A DNA stretch of 56,061 nucleotides from Aphanizomenon flos-aquae FACHB-1287 (lineage in GTDB: Bacteria > Cyanobacteriota > Cyanobacteriia > Cyanobacteriales > Nostocaceae): NCBI RefSeq assembly GCF_014698755.1, contig NZ_JACJTO010000028.1:1-56061 (forward strand). Reading direction: 5' to 3'. The notes under the pieces were generated by a model that worked only from the letters and a program-made list of their open reading frames with translations, was not told where the DNA came from and searched no databases. Made by a program: the position numbers and the translations under genes. This document shows, piece by piece, positions 18,931 through 27,005 of the stretch (its first letter is position 1; each line of letters begins with the position of its first letter).

Positions 18931-19004
18931 TCGGGATGACAGGATTCGAACCTGCGGCATCCTGCTCCCAAAGCAGGCGCGCTACCAAGCTGCGCTACAT
19001 CCCG
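18931..19004 (-). tRNA. tRNA-Pro (TGG)
   Basis: Read on the minus strand it is a 74-nt cloverleaf with acceptor CGGGATG/CATCCCG, anticodon stem CTGCT/AGCAG around TTTGGGA (anticodon TGG), and T-arm GCAGGTTCGAATCCTGT. The surrounding 18067-19166 region holds only this gene and tRNA-Ala. Confidence 0.95.
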
Positions 19005-19166
19005 TAAAGTCATAGAAACCAACCTAGACATAAATCAAATTATGTTTGTTTGGTTCATCTCGACAATCATAACACAAAAAATAATAAATGTAAACCCAAT
19101 CATTTAGAAAAATAAGATTTAGGGAAATATTCGTAATTCCCTAATTCCCAGTCTCGGACACCTTAA

Positions 19167-19694
19167 TTACTGAGGATACCAAAACATTCCTTTTATACCT
19201 TCAGGATCTGACATAAAGCCCATAGTCTTGTAGAAATCTACAACATGAGGGTCAGCAAAAAGAGTGACATTACTAATTTCTTCACTCCTAAGTTTTTTGA
19301 GGACATATTTCATTAATGCCCTACCTAGCCCTCTACTTTGAAAATCAGGATGAACTACTACATCCCAAATAGTAGCATTAAAGGCATGGTCTGAGGTTGC
19401 ACGGGCAAAACCAATCAAACGCCTCTTGTTTCCTCGCACTTGCCACATAGAGGCCACGAGAAAACTATGCTCAATAGCTTTTTTTACTTTTCTAAGGGGG
19501 CGACGTGACCAGCCAACTGCATCACAGAGTTCTTCGAGTTCATAAAGATCAATATCTCTTTCTGTACTGAAAACGATTTGATCCTTACTTACATTAGAAT
19601 CATCTTCAACTCCTGCCGTATAATCATTAACAGCAGTGTTTTTATTTGTCGCTAAAGATTCAGAAGAGCTAAACCAAGTTTTCCAAAAACCCAT
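19167..19694 (-). CDS. GNAT family N-acetyltransferase, Ycf52-like
   Basis: The 175-residue protein has a variable N-terminal 45 residues followed by a GNAT fold. The acetyl-CoA-binding motif [15 protein letters not shown] (Q/R-x-x-G-x-G/A) is present, and the end DFYKTMGF is typical of motif B. The preceding WDVV strand and the overall plan match cyanobacterial/plastid Ycf52-type acetyltransferases. The substrate is probably a protein or a small amine. The gene is alone, pointing away from the hydrolase gene. Confidence 0.85.
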   Translation of the reverse strand: MGFWKTWFSSSESLATNKNTAVNDYTAGVEDDSNVSKDQIVFSTERDIDLYELEELCDAVGWSRRPLRKVKKAIEHSFLVASMWQVRGNKRRLIGFARATSDHAFNATIWDVVVHPDFQSRGLGRALMKYVLKKLRSEEISNVTLFADPHVVDFYKTMGFMSDPEGIKGMFWYPQ

Positions 19695-20028
19695 GCCAAT
19701 GCAGTTCGGGTAGTATGACTAAAATTGGTTTCCACTTTTTAAAAGTGTTGATTCACATTTAACATCACCATGATCATTGCTGGCCAGTTCACTAGAAACA
19801 TTGTAGGTGTTTTAGCGATTTGCAATACTTATGGCTAGTTATCAGGTGTTTCTTCCCAATCACTCTCAACTTTAGCATTTTATTTTGCCACTACTCCATA
19901 AAACTTACTCAAGTTTATAGTTAAAAAAAAGAGAGAATAGGTTAAGAGGTAATTACCAAATTACCAGCAACTTGAAATTATTTAGTTGTATTGAGTCGCA
20001 CCCACCCGTAAGGGTACGATATTTAATT

Positions 20029-20925
20029 ATGGCAACAATAGAAATCTTAGGTGTTCCACATAGATATGAGCTAACTGCTCCTACATCATGCCCCCATACT
20101 TTAGTATTTATCCACGGTTGGCTTAATAGTTGTGTGTATTGGCAACCCGTGATTTCTCGTCTATCACTAGATTTTCAATGTTTATCTTATGATTTACGTG
20201 GCTTTGGTGAATCACAGTCCCAGGTAACATCAGAACATACGGATATAGAATTGACTGCGACAGGCTCTATTATGCTTAGTTCGTCTTTAGATTCTCTATA
20301 TTCTCCCTCTGCTTATGCTCAGGATTTAGCCGTTCTTCTCCAACACCTGAATATTTCTAGTGCTTGGTTAATAGGTCATTCTTTAGGAGGGACTATTGCG
20401 TTATGGACTGCGGCTCAATTACCTAATTATGCTCAGGGTGTAATTTGTATTAATGCAGGTGGGGGAATTTATCTCAAAGAAGCATTTGAGCAATTCCGGG
20501 CTGTAGGTCAGAAATTTTTACAAGTTCGTCCTCGTTGGCTTTCACAAATGCCTTTAATTGATTTATTGTTTACTAAAGCTAGTGTATTGCATCCTTTAGA
20601 GCGATTTTGGTCCCGTCAACGACTGATTGATTTTATTGTCGCTGACCCTGAAGCTGCTTTAGGAACTCTTTTAGATTCGACTACGGAAGAAGAAATTAAC
20701 TGTTTACCCCAATTAGTATCCAAATTAAAGCAGCCAGTGTACTTTTTAGCAGGTGCTGATGATAAGGTAATGGAACCCAAATATATTCGCCATTTAGCCA
20801 GCTTTCATTGGCTTTTCCAATATGTTGGTGATAATGTGATTGAAATTTCTGATTGCGGGCATCTGGCTATGTTAGAGCAACCAGAAGCCGTAGCTAAACA
20901 TATTTGCTCAATAGTTGGTGGTTAG
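20029..20925 (+). CDS. alpha/beta hydrolase
   Basis: From the ATG at 20029 the protein has 298 residues. The frame is open back to a TTG at 19972, but the ATG is preferred because the fold starts right after it. The strand-turn FIHGWLNS supplies the oxyanion hole, the nucleophile elbow is IGHSLGGT, the acid is in LAGADDKV and the catalytic His in SDCGHLAML, so the Ser-Asp-His triad is complete. The substrate is unknown; hydrolases of this type in cyanobacteria act on esters or lipids. The stop codon lies at the edge of an STRR array. Confidence 0.85.
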   Translation: MATIEILGVPHRYELTAPTSCPHTLVFIHGWLNSCVYWQPVISRLSLDFQCLSYDLRGFGESQSQVTSEHTDIELTATGSIMLSSSLDSLYSPSAYAQDLAVLLQHLNISSAWLIGHSLGGTIALWTAAQLPNYAQGVICINAGGGIYLKEAFEQFRAVGQKFLQVRPRWLSQMPLIDLLFTKASVLHPLERFWSRQRLIDFIVADPEAALGTLLDSTTEEEINCLPQLVSKLKQPVYFLAGADDKVMEPKYIRHLASFHWLFQYVGDNVIEISDCGHLAMLEQPEAVAKHICSIVGG

Positions 20926-20957
20926 TGGTCAGTTGTCAGTTGTCAGTTGTCAGTGGT
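20920..20957. repeat. short STRR array (GTCAGTT units)
   Basis: Tandem 7-bp units of GTTAGTG/GTCAGTT type follow the hydrolase stop codon; the stop itself falls in the first unit. About 30 bp further on is a GCGAAGCGTGGCGTTAGCCAT dispersed repeat of the kind also seen near 36320. Confidence 0.75.
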
Positions 20958-21017
20958 AACTTTCTTTCTTCTTTCTTCCTCCTGATAGCGAAGCGTGGCG
21001 TTAGCCATACTCCTGAA

Positions 21018-22061
21018 CTAATTTTCGTATAACTGCATAACCTGGTTCAGTGAGAGCCGGGAATGCACTCCTAATGTGAGAGGTGAAGTTCTCCCCAGTG
21101 ATAGGTGTTCGGCGGCTGCACAGCCAATCATGGCGGCGTTGTCAGTGCAAAATTTCAAGGGGGGGAAAAGAACCCGGAAGTTATGTTTGCTTGCTGCTGC
21201 TTGTAAATGCTTTCTCAGTCCACTATTGGCAGCTACACCACCACCCACCGTAATGGTATCTAGTCCATAATTACGAGCGCAGGTGATCGCTCTTTTTGTC
21301 AGCGATCGCGCTATAGTATCTTGGAAACTAGCTACAATATCAGCTATTGGTACTTCTTTACCCTCTTTCTCGAATTGCTGCACTAAACGTAATACTGCCG
21401 TTTTTAATCCGCTAAAACTACAATCATAAAGATGATAGCCCCCACCAGGTAAAGAAATTTTTCCTTCTGGCAACGCAAAGGCGTGGGGATTACCAGTTTG
21501 CGCTAATTTGTCAATTATTGGACCACCGGGATAACCTAGTTTTAACAACCGCGCCACCTTATCAAAAGCCTCACCCGCCGCATCATCACGGGTTTCTCCC
21601 AGGGTTTCGTATATACCATAATCTTTAACGTAAATCAAGCTTGTATGACCGCCGGAAACAAGTAAGCTAAGAAAGGGAGGATTTAAAGTTGGCTCTGTCA
21701 AGTAAGTTGCGTAAATATGACCTTCTAGGTGATGTACCCCTAAAAAAGGCAAATTATGGACAATTGCTAGAGTTTTGGCGGCTGTTAATCCCACCAGCAA
21801 CGCCCCTACCAACCCAGGAGCGCAAGTTGCAGCCACGCCATCAATTTGACTCCAATTTAGATGACTAGAGGCCATCGCTTGTTCTATTTCATAATTCAGC
21901 GTTTCTAAATGCTGACGTGAGGCTACTTCTGGCACTACCCCACCATATTGTTGATGAACGGAAATTTGTGAAGCAACAATACTGCTACAAACTTCACGAT
22001 TCTTAATAATTGCAACAGCAGTTTCATCACAACTGGTTTCAATGGCTAAAACGGTTGTCAT
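21018..22061 (-). CDS. tsaD: tRNA N6-adenosine threonylcarbamoyltransferase
   Basis: The 347-residue ASKHA-fold protein transfers threonylcarbamoyl to A37 of ANN-decoding tRNAs to make t6A, with TsaB/TsaE partners. It starts [13 protein letters not shown], the metal-binding His111 and His115 are in VHHLEGH, and the nucleotide-site motifs SGGHTSLI and [11 protein letters not shown] are present. Length is normal. Partners are not adjacent. The gene is followed on its 5' side by an STRR-rich spacer. Confidence 0.96.
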   Translation of the reverse strand: MTTVLAIETSCDETAVAIIKNREVCSSIVASQISVHQQYGGVVPEVASRQHLETLNYEIEQAMASSHLNWSQIDGVAATCAPGLVGALLVGLTAAKTLAIVHNLPFLGVHHLEGHIYATYLTEPTLNPPFLSLLVSGGHTSLIYVKDYGIYETLGETRDDAAGEAFDKVARLLKLGYPGGPIIDKLAQTGNPHAFALPEGKISLPGGGYHLYDCSFSGLKTAVLRLVQQFEKEGKEVPIADIVASFQDTIARSLTKRAITCARNYGLDTITVGGGVAANSGLRKHLQAAASKHNFRVLFPPLKFCTDNAAMIGCAAAEHLSLGRTSPLTLGVHSRLSLNQVMQLYEN

Positions 22062-22073
22062 AGGAGATTAATA

Positions 22074-22200
22074 GGGAATAGGGAACAGGGAACAGGGAAC
22101 AGGGAACAGGGAACAGGCAAAAAGGTAATGACAACTGACAACTAACCTCCGACAACTGACCACCAACAACTGACCACCGACCACCAACAACTGACCCCCT
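22074..22200. repeat. STRR arrays upstream of tsaD
   Basis: GGGAACA heptamers (about 22077-22118) are followed by ACAACTG/ACCAACA heptamers (about 22128-22196). The 22062-22362 spacer has no gene. A short hairpin-like sequence with repeated CGTTTTGTA words lies close to psaF. Confidence 0.8.
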
Positions 22201-22362
22201 TCCTATCTTTTTATTGAGAAGCTTTAATTTTTATTGACTTCAACTTTACTCAGTTCCCAGGTAAGAGTATGATAACTTCCTAGTTATCTAAAATAAAGAC
22301 TGTACAAGCCGCTTCGTTTTGTACATGAAACTTCTCGTTTTGTAATAAAAGGAAACAACTCC

Positions 22363-22857
22363 ATGAGACGATTGTTTGCTTTGCTTTTAGCGGTTACTCT
22401 TTGGTTCAATTTTGCTCCTGAAGCTAAAGCACTAGGTGCAAATCTTGTCCCCTGTAAAGACTCCCCCGCCTTTCAAGAGCTAGCACAAAATGCCCGCAAC
22501 ACCACTTCTGACCCCGAATCAGGTAAAAAGCGGTTTGAACGTTATTCTCAAGCGCTCTGTGGTCCTGAAGGTTATCCTCACCTGATTGTAGATGGCCGTC
22601 TTGATCATGCTGGTGATTTTTTGATCCCTAGTATTCTCTTTCTTTACATTGCTGGTTGGATTGGCTGGGTAGGCCGTGCTTATCTACAAGCAATCAAAAA
22701 AGAAAAAGATGCGGAGCAAAAAGAAATCCAAATTGATTTGGGAATTGCTCTACCTATCATCACCTCCGGTTTTGCTTGGCCAGCAGCAGCAATCAAAGAA
22801 TTGCTCTCTGGGGAGTTAACAGCGAAGGATTCAGAAATTACCGTTTCGCCACGTTAA
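22363..22857 (+). CDS. psaF: photosystem I reaction center subunit III (PsaF)
   Basis: The 164-residue precursor has a signal peptide ([20 protein letters not shown], cleavage after AKA) that sends the N-terminal domain to the thylakoid lumen. The lumenal domain ([12 protein letters not shown]; two Cys that can pair) binds near plastocyanin/cytochrome c6, and a membrane helix [19 protein letters not shown] follows. The C-terminus has a second hydrophobic stretch. A good ribosome site AAGGAA precedes the ATG. psaJ starts 39 bp later in the same direction, so the two are co-transcribed as usual. The upstream CGTTTTGTAC repeats could be regulatory. Confidence 0.97.
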   Translation: MRRLFALLLAVTLWFNFAPEAKALGANLVPCKDSPAFQELAQNARNTTSDPESGKKRFERYSQALCGPEGYPHLIVDGRLDHAGDFLIPSILFLYIAGWIGWVGRAYLQAIKKEKDAEQKEIQIDLGIALPIITSGFAWPAAAIKELLSGELTAKDSEITVSPR

Positions 22858-22896
22858 TTCATTTGTTTTCACTCACTCATTCTGGAGAATAAATTC

Positions 22897-23043
22897 ATGG
22901 CTGAAAAAGGTAACGAAACTAACTACTTGATTACATTCATCTCTACTGCCCCCGTTGCAGCTACCATCTGGTTGACAATCACAGCCGGGATTTTGATTGA
23001 ATTTAATCGCTTCTTCCCTGACTTACTTTTTCACCCCCTATAG
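22897..23043 (+). CDS. psaJ: photosystem I subunit IX (PsaJ)
   Basis: This 48-residue single-helix thylakoid protein stabilises PsaF in PSI. It has the family pattern: a short polar N-terminus ([13 protein letters not shown]), [10 protein letters not shown], a membrane helix [14 protein letters not shown], and the tail PDLLFHPL. It has a ribosome site (TCTGGAG) in the 39-bp spacer after psaF, so it is in the psaFJ operon. Confidence 0.96.
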   Translation: MAEKGNETNYLITFISTAPVAATIWLTITAGILIEFNRFFPDLLFHPL

Positions 23044-23279
23044 GTTGAAAATCCAGGTCAGAAAAGCTAATTTACTTGGCTTTTGTTTGTAGATTGTCTA
23101 GTTGAGTGTTTAAACACGACTAAGTGATATCACTAAAATTGGCAATCCTCATAAATGTATGAAACTCGTCATGTTGTCCATCCTTTATGGGTTTCATACT
23201 TTTCTAACCGAGCAAACAACATGGCTCAACCAGTAAGCTCATCAAAAACTTACCTAGTGATCCAAGGAATCGAAAAATT

Positions 23280-23741
23280 ATGGCCACAGCAGCACGTGAC
23301 CCACAAAACGGCGATCTAGAAACCCCCATCAATTCCGCTCCTTTGGTGAAGTGGTTTATTAGCAATTTACCAGCTTACCGACCCGGTTTAAATCCTTTTA
23401 GACGCGGTCTGGAAGTTGGTATGGCTCATGGTTATTTACTATTTGGACCTTTCCATAAATTAGGTCCGTTACGTAATGCCCCCAATGCTACCTTAGCCGG
23501 TTTATTAGGCAGTATTGGCTTGGTTGTAATTTTAACAGCTTGCCTATCCTTATACGCCAACAGCAATCCTGATAAGGCTCTTGCTAGTATTGCTGCACCC
23601 AATCCTCCTGTTGATGCCTTTAACTCTAAGGAAAGCTGGAATAATTTTGCCAGCGCTTTCTTGATTGGTGGTATCGGTGGTGCAGTGGTTGCTTTCTTCT
23701 TGACCAGTAATTCTGGATTAATCCAAGGTTTATTGGGTTAA
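23280..23741 (+). CDS. psaL: photosystem I subunit XI (PsaL), N-terminal frameshift
   Basis: The 153-residue frame encodes PsaL, which holds PSI trimers or tetramers together. It shows LVKWFISNLPAYRPGLNPFR, LEVGMAHGYLLFGPF and membrane helices near 77-100 and 125-147. The ATG at 23280 has no ribosome site. Another ATG at 23221 starts MAQPVSSSK, which looks like the real PsaL start. After AAAAACT the psaL frame then reads NLPSDPRNRKI and joins ATAARDPQNGDLETP. Restoring one A in the A5 run near 23244-23248 would join the two parts into a normal-length PsaL of about 173 residues. So the gene probably starts at 23221, with a one-base deletion or sequencing error. Confidence 0.95.
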   Translation: MATAARDPQNGDLETPINSAPLVKWFISNLPAYRPGLNPFRRGLEVGMAHGYLLFGPFHKLGPLRNAPNATLAGLLGSIGLVVILTACLSLYANSNPDKALASIAAPNPPVDAFNSKESWNNFASAFLIGGIGGAVVAFFLTSNSGLIQGLLG

Positions 23742-23748
23742 TTTTATT

Positions 23749-23797
23749 CTTGGTAATGGGTAATATTGACTAATTTGGTCTATTATCTATTACCAAG
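23749..23797. terminator. possible hairpin between psaL and gmk
   Basis: CTTGGTAAT at 23749-23757 and ATTACCAAG at 23789-23797 are exact complements with a 31-bp loop. It lies just after the psaL stop and before the convergent gmk 3' end. It may act on either strand or be only an inverted pair of an STRR-like sequence. Confidence 0.3.
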
Positions 23798-23860
23798 TTA
23801 GGGAATCGGCAACAGAAACCACATAGGTGATAATTTTATCCATCATCAATTACTAGGTAA

Positions 23861-24457
23861 TCACGCAAAAATAGCTTGCTCTATTTCATTTAAAGCCTTC
23901 TCAAAATCGTCATTGATGATTTGTAAATCAAATTCATTAGCAGCAGCCATTTCTTCTTGAGCACGCTGTAAACGACGAGTTATAGCTTCTTCTGAATCTT
24001 GTCCTCGTCTACGTATCCGCCCTTCTAATTCGGGAAATGAAGGTGGTAAAATAAAAATACTGAGAGAATTAGGGAAGTTATGACGAATTTGCCTTGCTCC
24101 TTCTAACTCAATTTCTAGCACTACCAACTTGCCCGACTGAACATGATTAAGCACAGCTTCACGAAGCGTACCATAACAGTTACCAGCAAATTCTGCCCAC
24201 TCTAAAAATTCACCTTGAGTAACCAACTCCTCAAATTGGTTACGGCTGATAAAGTAATAGTTCTTACCATTTATTTCTCCCGGACGAGGAGAACGAGTCG
24301 TTGCGGATACTGAATAATGTAATTCTGGATAGCGCTGGAGAATTTCATTCATTAAAGTACCTTTCCCGACTCCACTCGGACCGGTTAAAACAATTAATTT
24401 GCCCAAAGGTGAGCTTTGTTTCTTACTTGTATAATTCTGGACAGGTAAACCTTGCAT
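23861..24457 (-). CDS. gmk: guanylate kinase
   Basis: The 198-residue enzyme phosphorylates GMP to GDP with ATP. The P-loop is GPSGVGKGT (about 26-34), the GMP-binding region is [19 protein letters not shown], and GNCYGT follows. Length suits bacterial Gmk. The N-terminal 18 residues before LGKLIVL are an extension that is variable in the family, so a slightly later start is possible. Transcribed convergently to psaL. Confidence 0.96.
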   Translation of the reverse strand: MQGLPVQNYTSKKQSSPLGKLIVLTGPSGVGKGTLMNEILQRYPELHYSVSATTRSPRPGEINGKNYYFISRNQFEELVTQGEFLEWAEFAGNCYGTLREAVLNHVQSGKLVVLEIELEGARQIRHNFPNSLSIFILPPSFPELEGRIRRRGQDSEEAITRRLQRAQEEMAAANEFDLQIINDDFEKALNEIEQAIFA

Positions 24458-24548
24458 TAGCTGTGAAAAGAGTGAATTAATAAATACAAATGATTCCTTA
24501 GTCTTGTTTTAGCTGCGAAAACAATTAATATCAATTTGAATTTGAGAT

Positions 24549-24654
24549 ACAGCACTTCCCGGTGTTATGAGGTAGATATCTAGCTGGCAAGATGCCGGCA
24601 CCACAAGAGTTTCATGGTTCAACTTTGTACCTCATTTTCAGCGGAAAACACTGT
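24549..24654. mobile_element. MITE-like element, copy 4
   Basis: Same orientation as the copy at 4331: ACAGCACTTCCCGGTGTTAT at the left end, an internal GCTGGCAAGATGCCGGC hairpin, CACCACAAGAGTTTCATG, and CGGAAAACACTGT at the right end. It occupies the spacer between pfkA and gmk. It is about 106 bp and the closest copy to 4331. Confidence 0.8.
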
Positions 24655-24739
24655 ATAAGCTTTTTCTGTAGTCAAATAAATAATCTTAACAATGAATCGC
24701 ACCTTTACCTCTACTGATTCTAACCAATTATCAATTAGC

Positions 24740-25801
24740 TTATTCACCAATATATATTCCTAATGACCGAGCGGTTTGGACTAAATCACCTTGAGGATTA
24801 ACAAGAGAGGGATTTTTAGCGATAACATCTTGAATGGGGAAAGTGACCACTTTGCCATTTTGCCAGGCTAACATTTGGTCATATTTATTTTGGGCAATTA
24901 AATCAACTGCTACTTTACCAAACATACTAGCCGTGAGACGGTCTAAAGCTGAGGGTATACCACCACGTTGAATATGTCCTAATACAGAAACTCTAGTATC
25001 AATTAGGTGATGACTACAATTAGCAATTTTCTCCGCAATATATTGACCTTGACCATATTTAGTATTGGTAGAAATAGAAGGATTATTAGCATCTTCCAAA
25101 CAAGTAGATATACCTTCAGCAACAACAATGATAGCAAATTTTTTTTGCCAGCGATCGCGTAATTCGGTAAGATGATGACATATTCCGCGAATAGTATAGG
25201 GGACTTCAGGGATTAAAATTACATCAGCGCCTCCAGCAATTCCTGAGTATAGAGCTAAATGTCCGGTACTGCGTCCCATAACTTCGATAATCATCACTCG
25301 GTCATGACTAGCAGCAGTAAATATGAGACGATTAATGGCATCAACAATTGTATTTAGTGCCGTATCAAAACCAATTGAGCGTTCTGTGAAAGCGACATCA
25401 TGATCAATAGTTTTGGGAATAGCAATTAAATTCCAATGACCTAAAACGGCTAATTGATGAATAATATTTAAACTACCATTTCCACTAATAGCTATTAAAG
25501 CATCGATGGCGATCGCTTGATAACCGGCTAATATTTTATTAGCATGGGCTAAAGTATCTCCTTTACTAATACTACCTAAAATCGTTCCTCCCATACTTAG
25601 TAACGGGTCAATTCCGCGTAAATCCCAACCGTGTATACTTAAAGGTACAGTTTTTCGTTCTAGCAAACCCTGAGTAGCATAAGGAATACCCACAACTTCC
25701 CAGTCATAAGTCCGTGTAGCATGACTGACAACTGCGCGAATTACACAATTTAAACCAGGACAGTCACCACCACTGGTAAGAATACCGATACGTTTTTTCA
25801 T
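24740..25801 (-). CDS. pfkA: 6-phosphofructokinase (divergent active site)
   Basis: The 353-residue protein has the PfkA fold: ATP-site GILTSGGDCPGLN (residues 6-18), the effector/substrate segment PKTIDHDVAFTERSIGFDTA (129-148) and VMGRSTGHLAL. It would convert fructose-6-phosphate to the 1,6-bisphosphate in glycolysis. Two changes stand out. The usual GGDGS motif, whose Asp binds Mg-ATP, reads SGNGS (106-110), and the usual TIDND reads TIDHD (131-135, catalytic Asp133 kept). It starts 25 bp after the DHOD-like gene, so it is probably the last gene of a nifJ-DHOD-pfkA operon. It may be an altered or regulatory paralogue. Confidence 0.85.
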   Translation of the reverse strand: MKKRIGILTSGGDCPGLNCVIRAVVSHATRTYDWEVVGIPYATQGLLERKTVPLSIHGWDLRGIDPLLSMGGTILGSISKGDTLAHANKILAGYQAIAIDALIAISGNGSLNIIHQLAVLGHWNLIAIPKTIDHDVAFTERSIGFDTALNTIVDAINRLIFTAASHDRVMIIEVMGRSTGHLALYSGIAGGADVILIPEVPYTIRGICHHLTELRDRWQKKFAIIVVAEGISTCLEDANNPSISTNTKYGQGQYIAEKIANCSHHLIDTRVSVLGHIQRGGIPSALDRLTASMFGKVAVDLIAQNKYDQMLAWQNGKVVTFPIQDVIAKNPSLVNPQGDLVQTARSLGIYIGE

Positions 25802-25826
25802 TGTTTGTCAGTTGTTACCTACTTAC

Positions 25827-26846
25827 CTAACTTTTTGTATAAACTCTACCCGAATCTGGATTATAGGTTTGCAAAGCCTTCATATATTGAGCGCGTTCAA
25901 AAGCACTAGGATTAGGACAATTTAACTGGCTCATGCTACCTTGCATTTGCGTTACAGATTCATATTCATGGGTTTTCATCCATTCCTGCAGGTCTTTTTC
26001 TAAACACTGAATATGGTTAATTCCCTCCCGCAATAATACAGAACACAACATAGTTACATTAGCGCCTACCATTAACATTTTAACCACATCATGGGCATTG
26101 TGAATACCGCTAGTTGCAGCCAAACTGCTATGAATCTGACCATAGAGAATGGCTATCCAGCGCAGGGGTAAACGCATAGCTTGAGCAGTGCTTAAAAGTA
26201 CATGAGGTTCAACTTCTAAATGTTCTAAATTAATATCTGGTTGATAAAACCGATTAAATAATACTAAACCATCAGTCCCAGCATGATCTAAACGTTTAGC
26301 AATATTCGCAGTATTGGTAAAATAAGGACTGAGTTTTACAGCTACAGGAATAGTGACTGCACTTTTCACAGATTTAAGAATATCAAGATAATTTTGCTCG
26401 ATATCATGACTACTTAAATCTGGATTAGTGGGAACATAATAAATATTTAATTCTAGTGCTGATGCTCCTGCTTCTTCCATGAGTTTACCATATTTAGTCC
26501 AACCTCCCAAAGACGAACCATTCAAACTAGCAATAATAGGAATATCTACTTTTTCCTTAGCCTTGCGAATATGTTCTAAATATTCTTCTGGTCCAATTCG
26601 GAAATTAATAGATTCAGGAAAATAGGTTAAAGCCTCAGCAAAACTTTCTGTACCATAAGTTAAATGATGATGAAGTTCGTATTTTTCTAAAGTTAATTGT
26701 TCTTCAAATAGTGAGTGCATAACTACTGCACTTGCACCTGCATCTTCCATTAATTTAATATTATCAATGTCTTCGGAAAGTGGAGAAGCAGAAGGAACTA
26801 AAGGGGATTTTAATTCTAAACCTAAATATGTGGTAGTTAAGTTCAT
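25827..26846 (-). CDS. dihydroorotate dehydrogenase-like flavoprotein
   Basis: The 339-residue FMN TIM-barrel protein belongs to the DHOD-like group found beside nifJ in cyanobacteria. The start is typical (TTTYLGLELKSPLVPSASPL), followed by the DAGASAVVMHSLFEEQ strand, the FMN-site Lys in PVAVKLSPYFTN, and the glycine-rich end MVGANVTMLCSVLLREG. The classic PyrD [Fe-S]/quinone parts are absent, so true dihydroorotate oxidation is doubtful and a flavin reductase role linked to pyruvate:ferredoxin oxidoreductase is an inference from context. It lies 159 bp after nifJ and 25 bp before pfkA, with the same direction. Confidence 0.85.
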   Translation of the reverse strand: MNLTTTYLGLELKSPLVPSASPLSEDIDNIKLMEDAGASAVVMHSLFEEQLTLEKYELHHHLTYGTESFAEALTYFPESINFRIGPEEYLEHIRKAKEKVDIPIIASLNGSSLGGWTKYGKLMEEAGASALELNIYYVPTNPDLSSHDIEQNYLDILKSVKSAVTIPVAVKLSPYFTNTANIAKRLDHAGTDGLVLFNRFYQPDINLEHLEVEPHVLLSTAQAMRLPLRWIAILYGQIHSSLAATSGIHNAHDVVKMLMVGANVTMLCSVLLREGINHIQCLEKDLQEWMKTHEYESVTQMQGSMSQLNCPNPSAFERAQYMKALQTYNPDSGRVYTKS

Positions 26847-26913
26847 AAATTTGGGAATGGGTTATTTTTTCTTTCTGTCTCCTGACTCCTGATATTAATT
26901 CAATTAAGATAAA

Positions 26914-26946
26914 TGAACCACAGAGGCACGGAGGACACAGAGACAG
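26914..26946. repeat. dispersed repeat (AACCACAGAGGCACGGAGG type)
   Basis: GAACCACAGAGGCACGGAGG followed by ACACAGAGACAG lies in the nifJ-DHOD spacer. The same motif is found inside the GH116 coding region at about 45681-45714. Confidence 0.7.
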
Positions 26947-27005
26947 AAAATCTCAAAAAATTTGGCGCATTTTCACAAAGAAACGGTATGACTCTTAATT
27001 TAGCT

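Noticed and set aside
20987-21012. GCGAAGCGTGGCGTTAGCCAT as a regulatory site
   Set aside because: It is a common dispersed repeat in these genomes; seen again near 36320.
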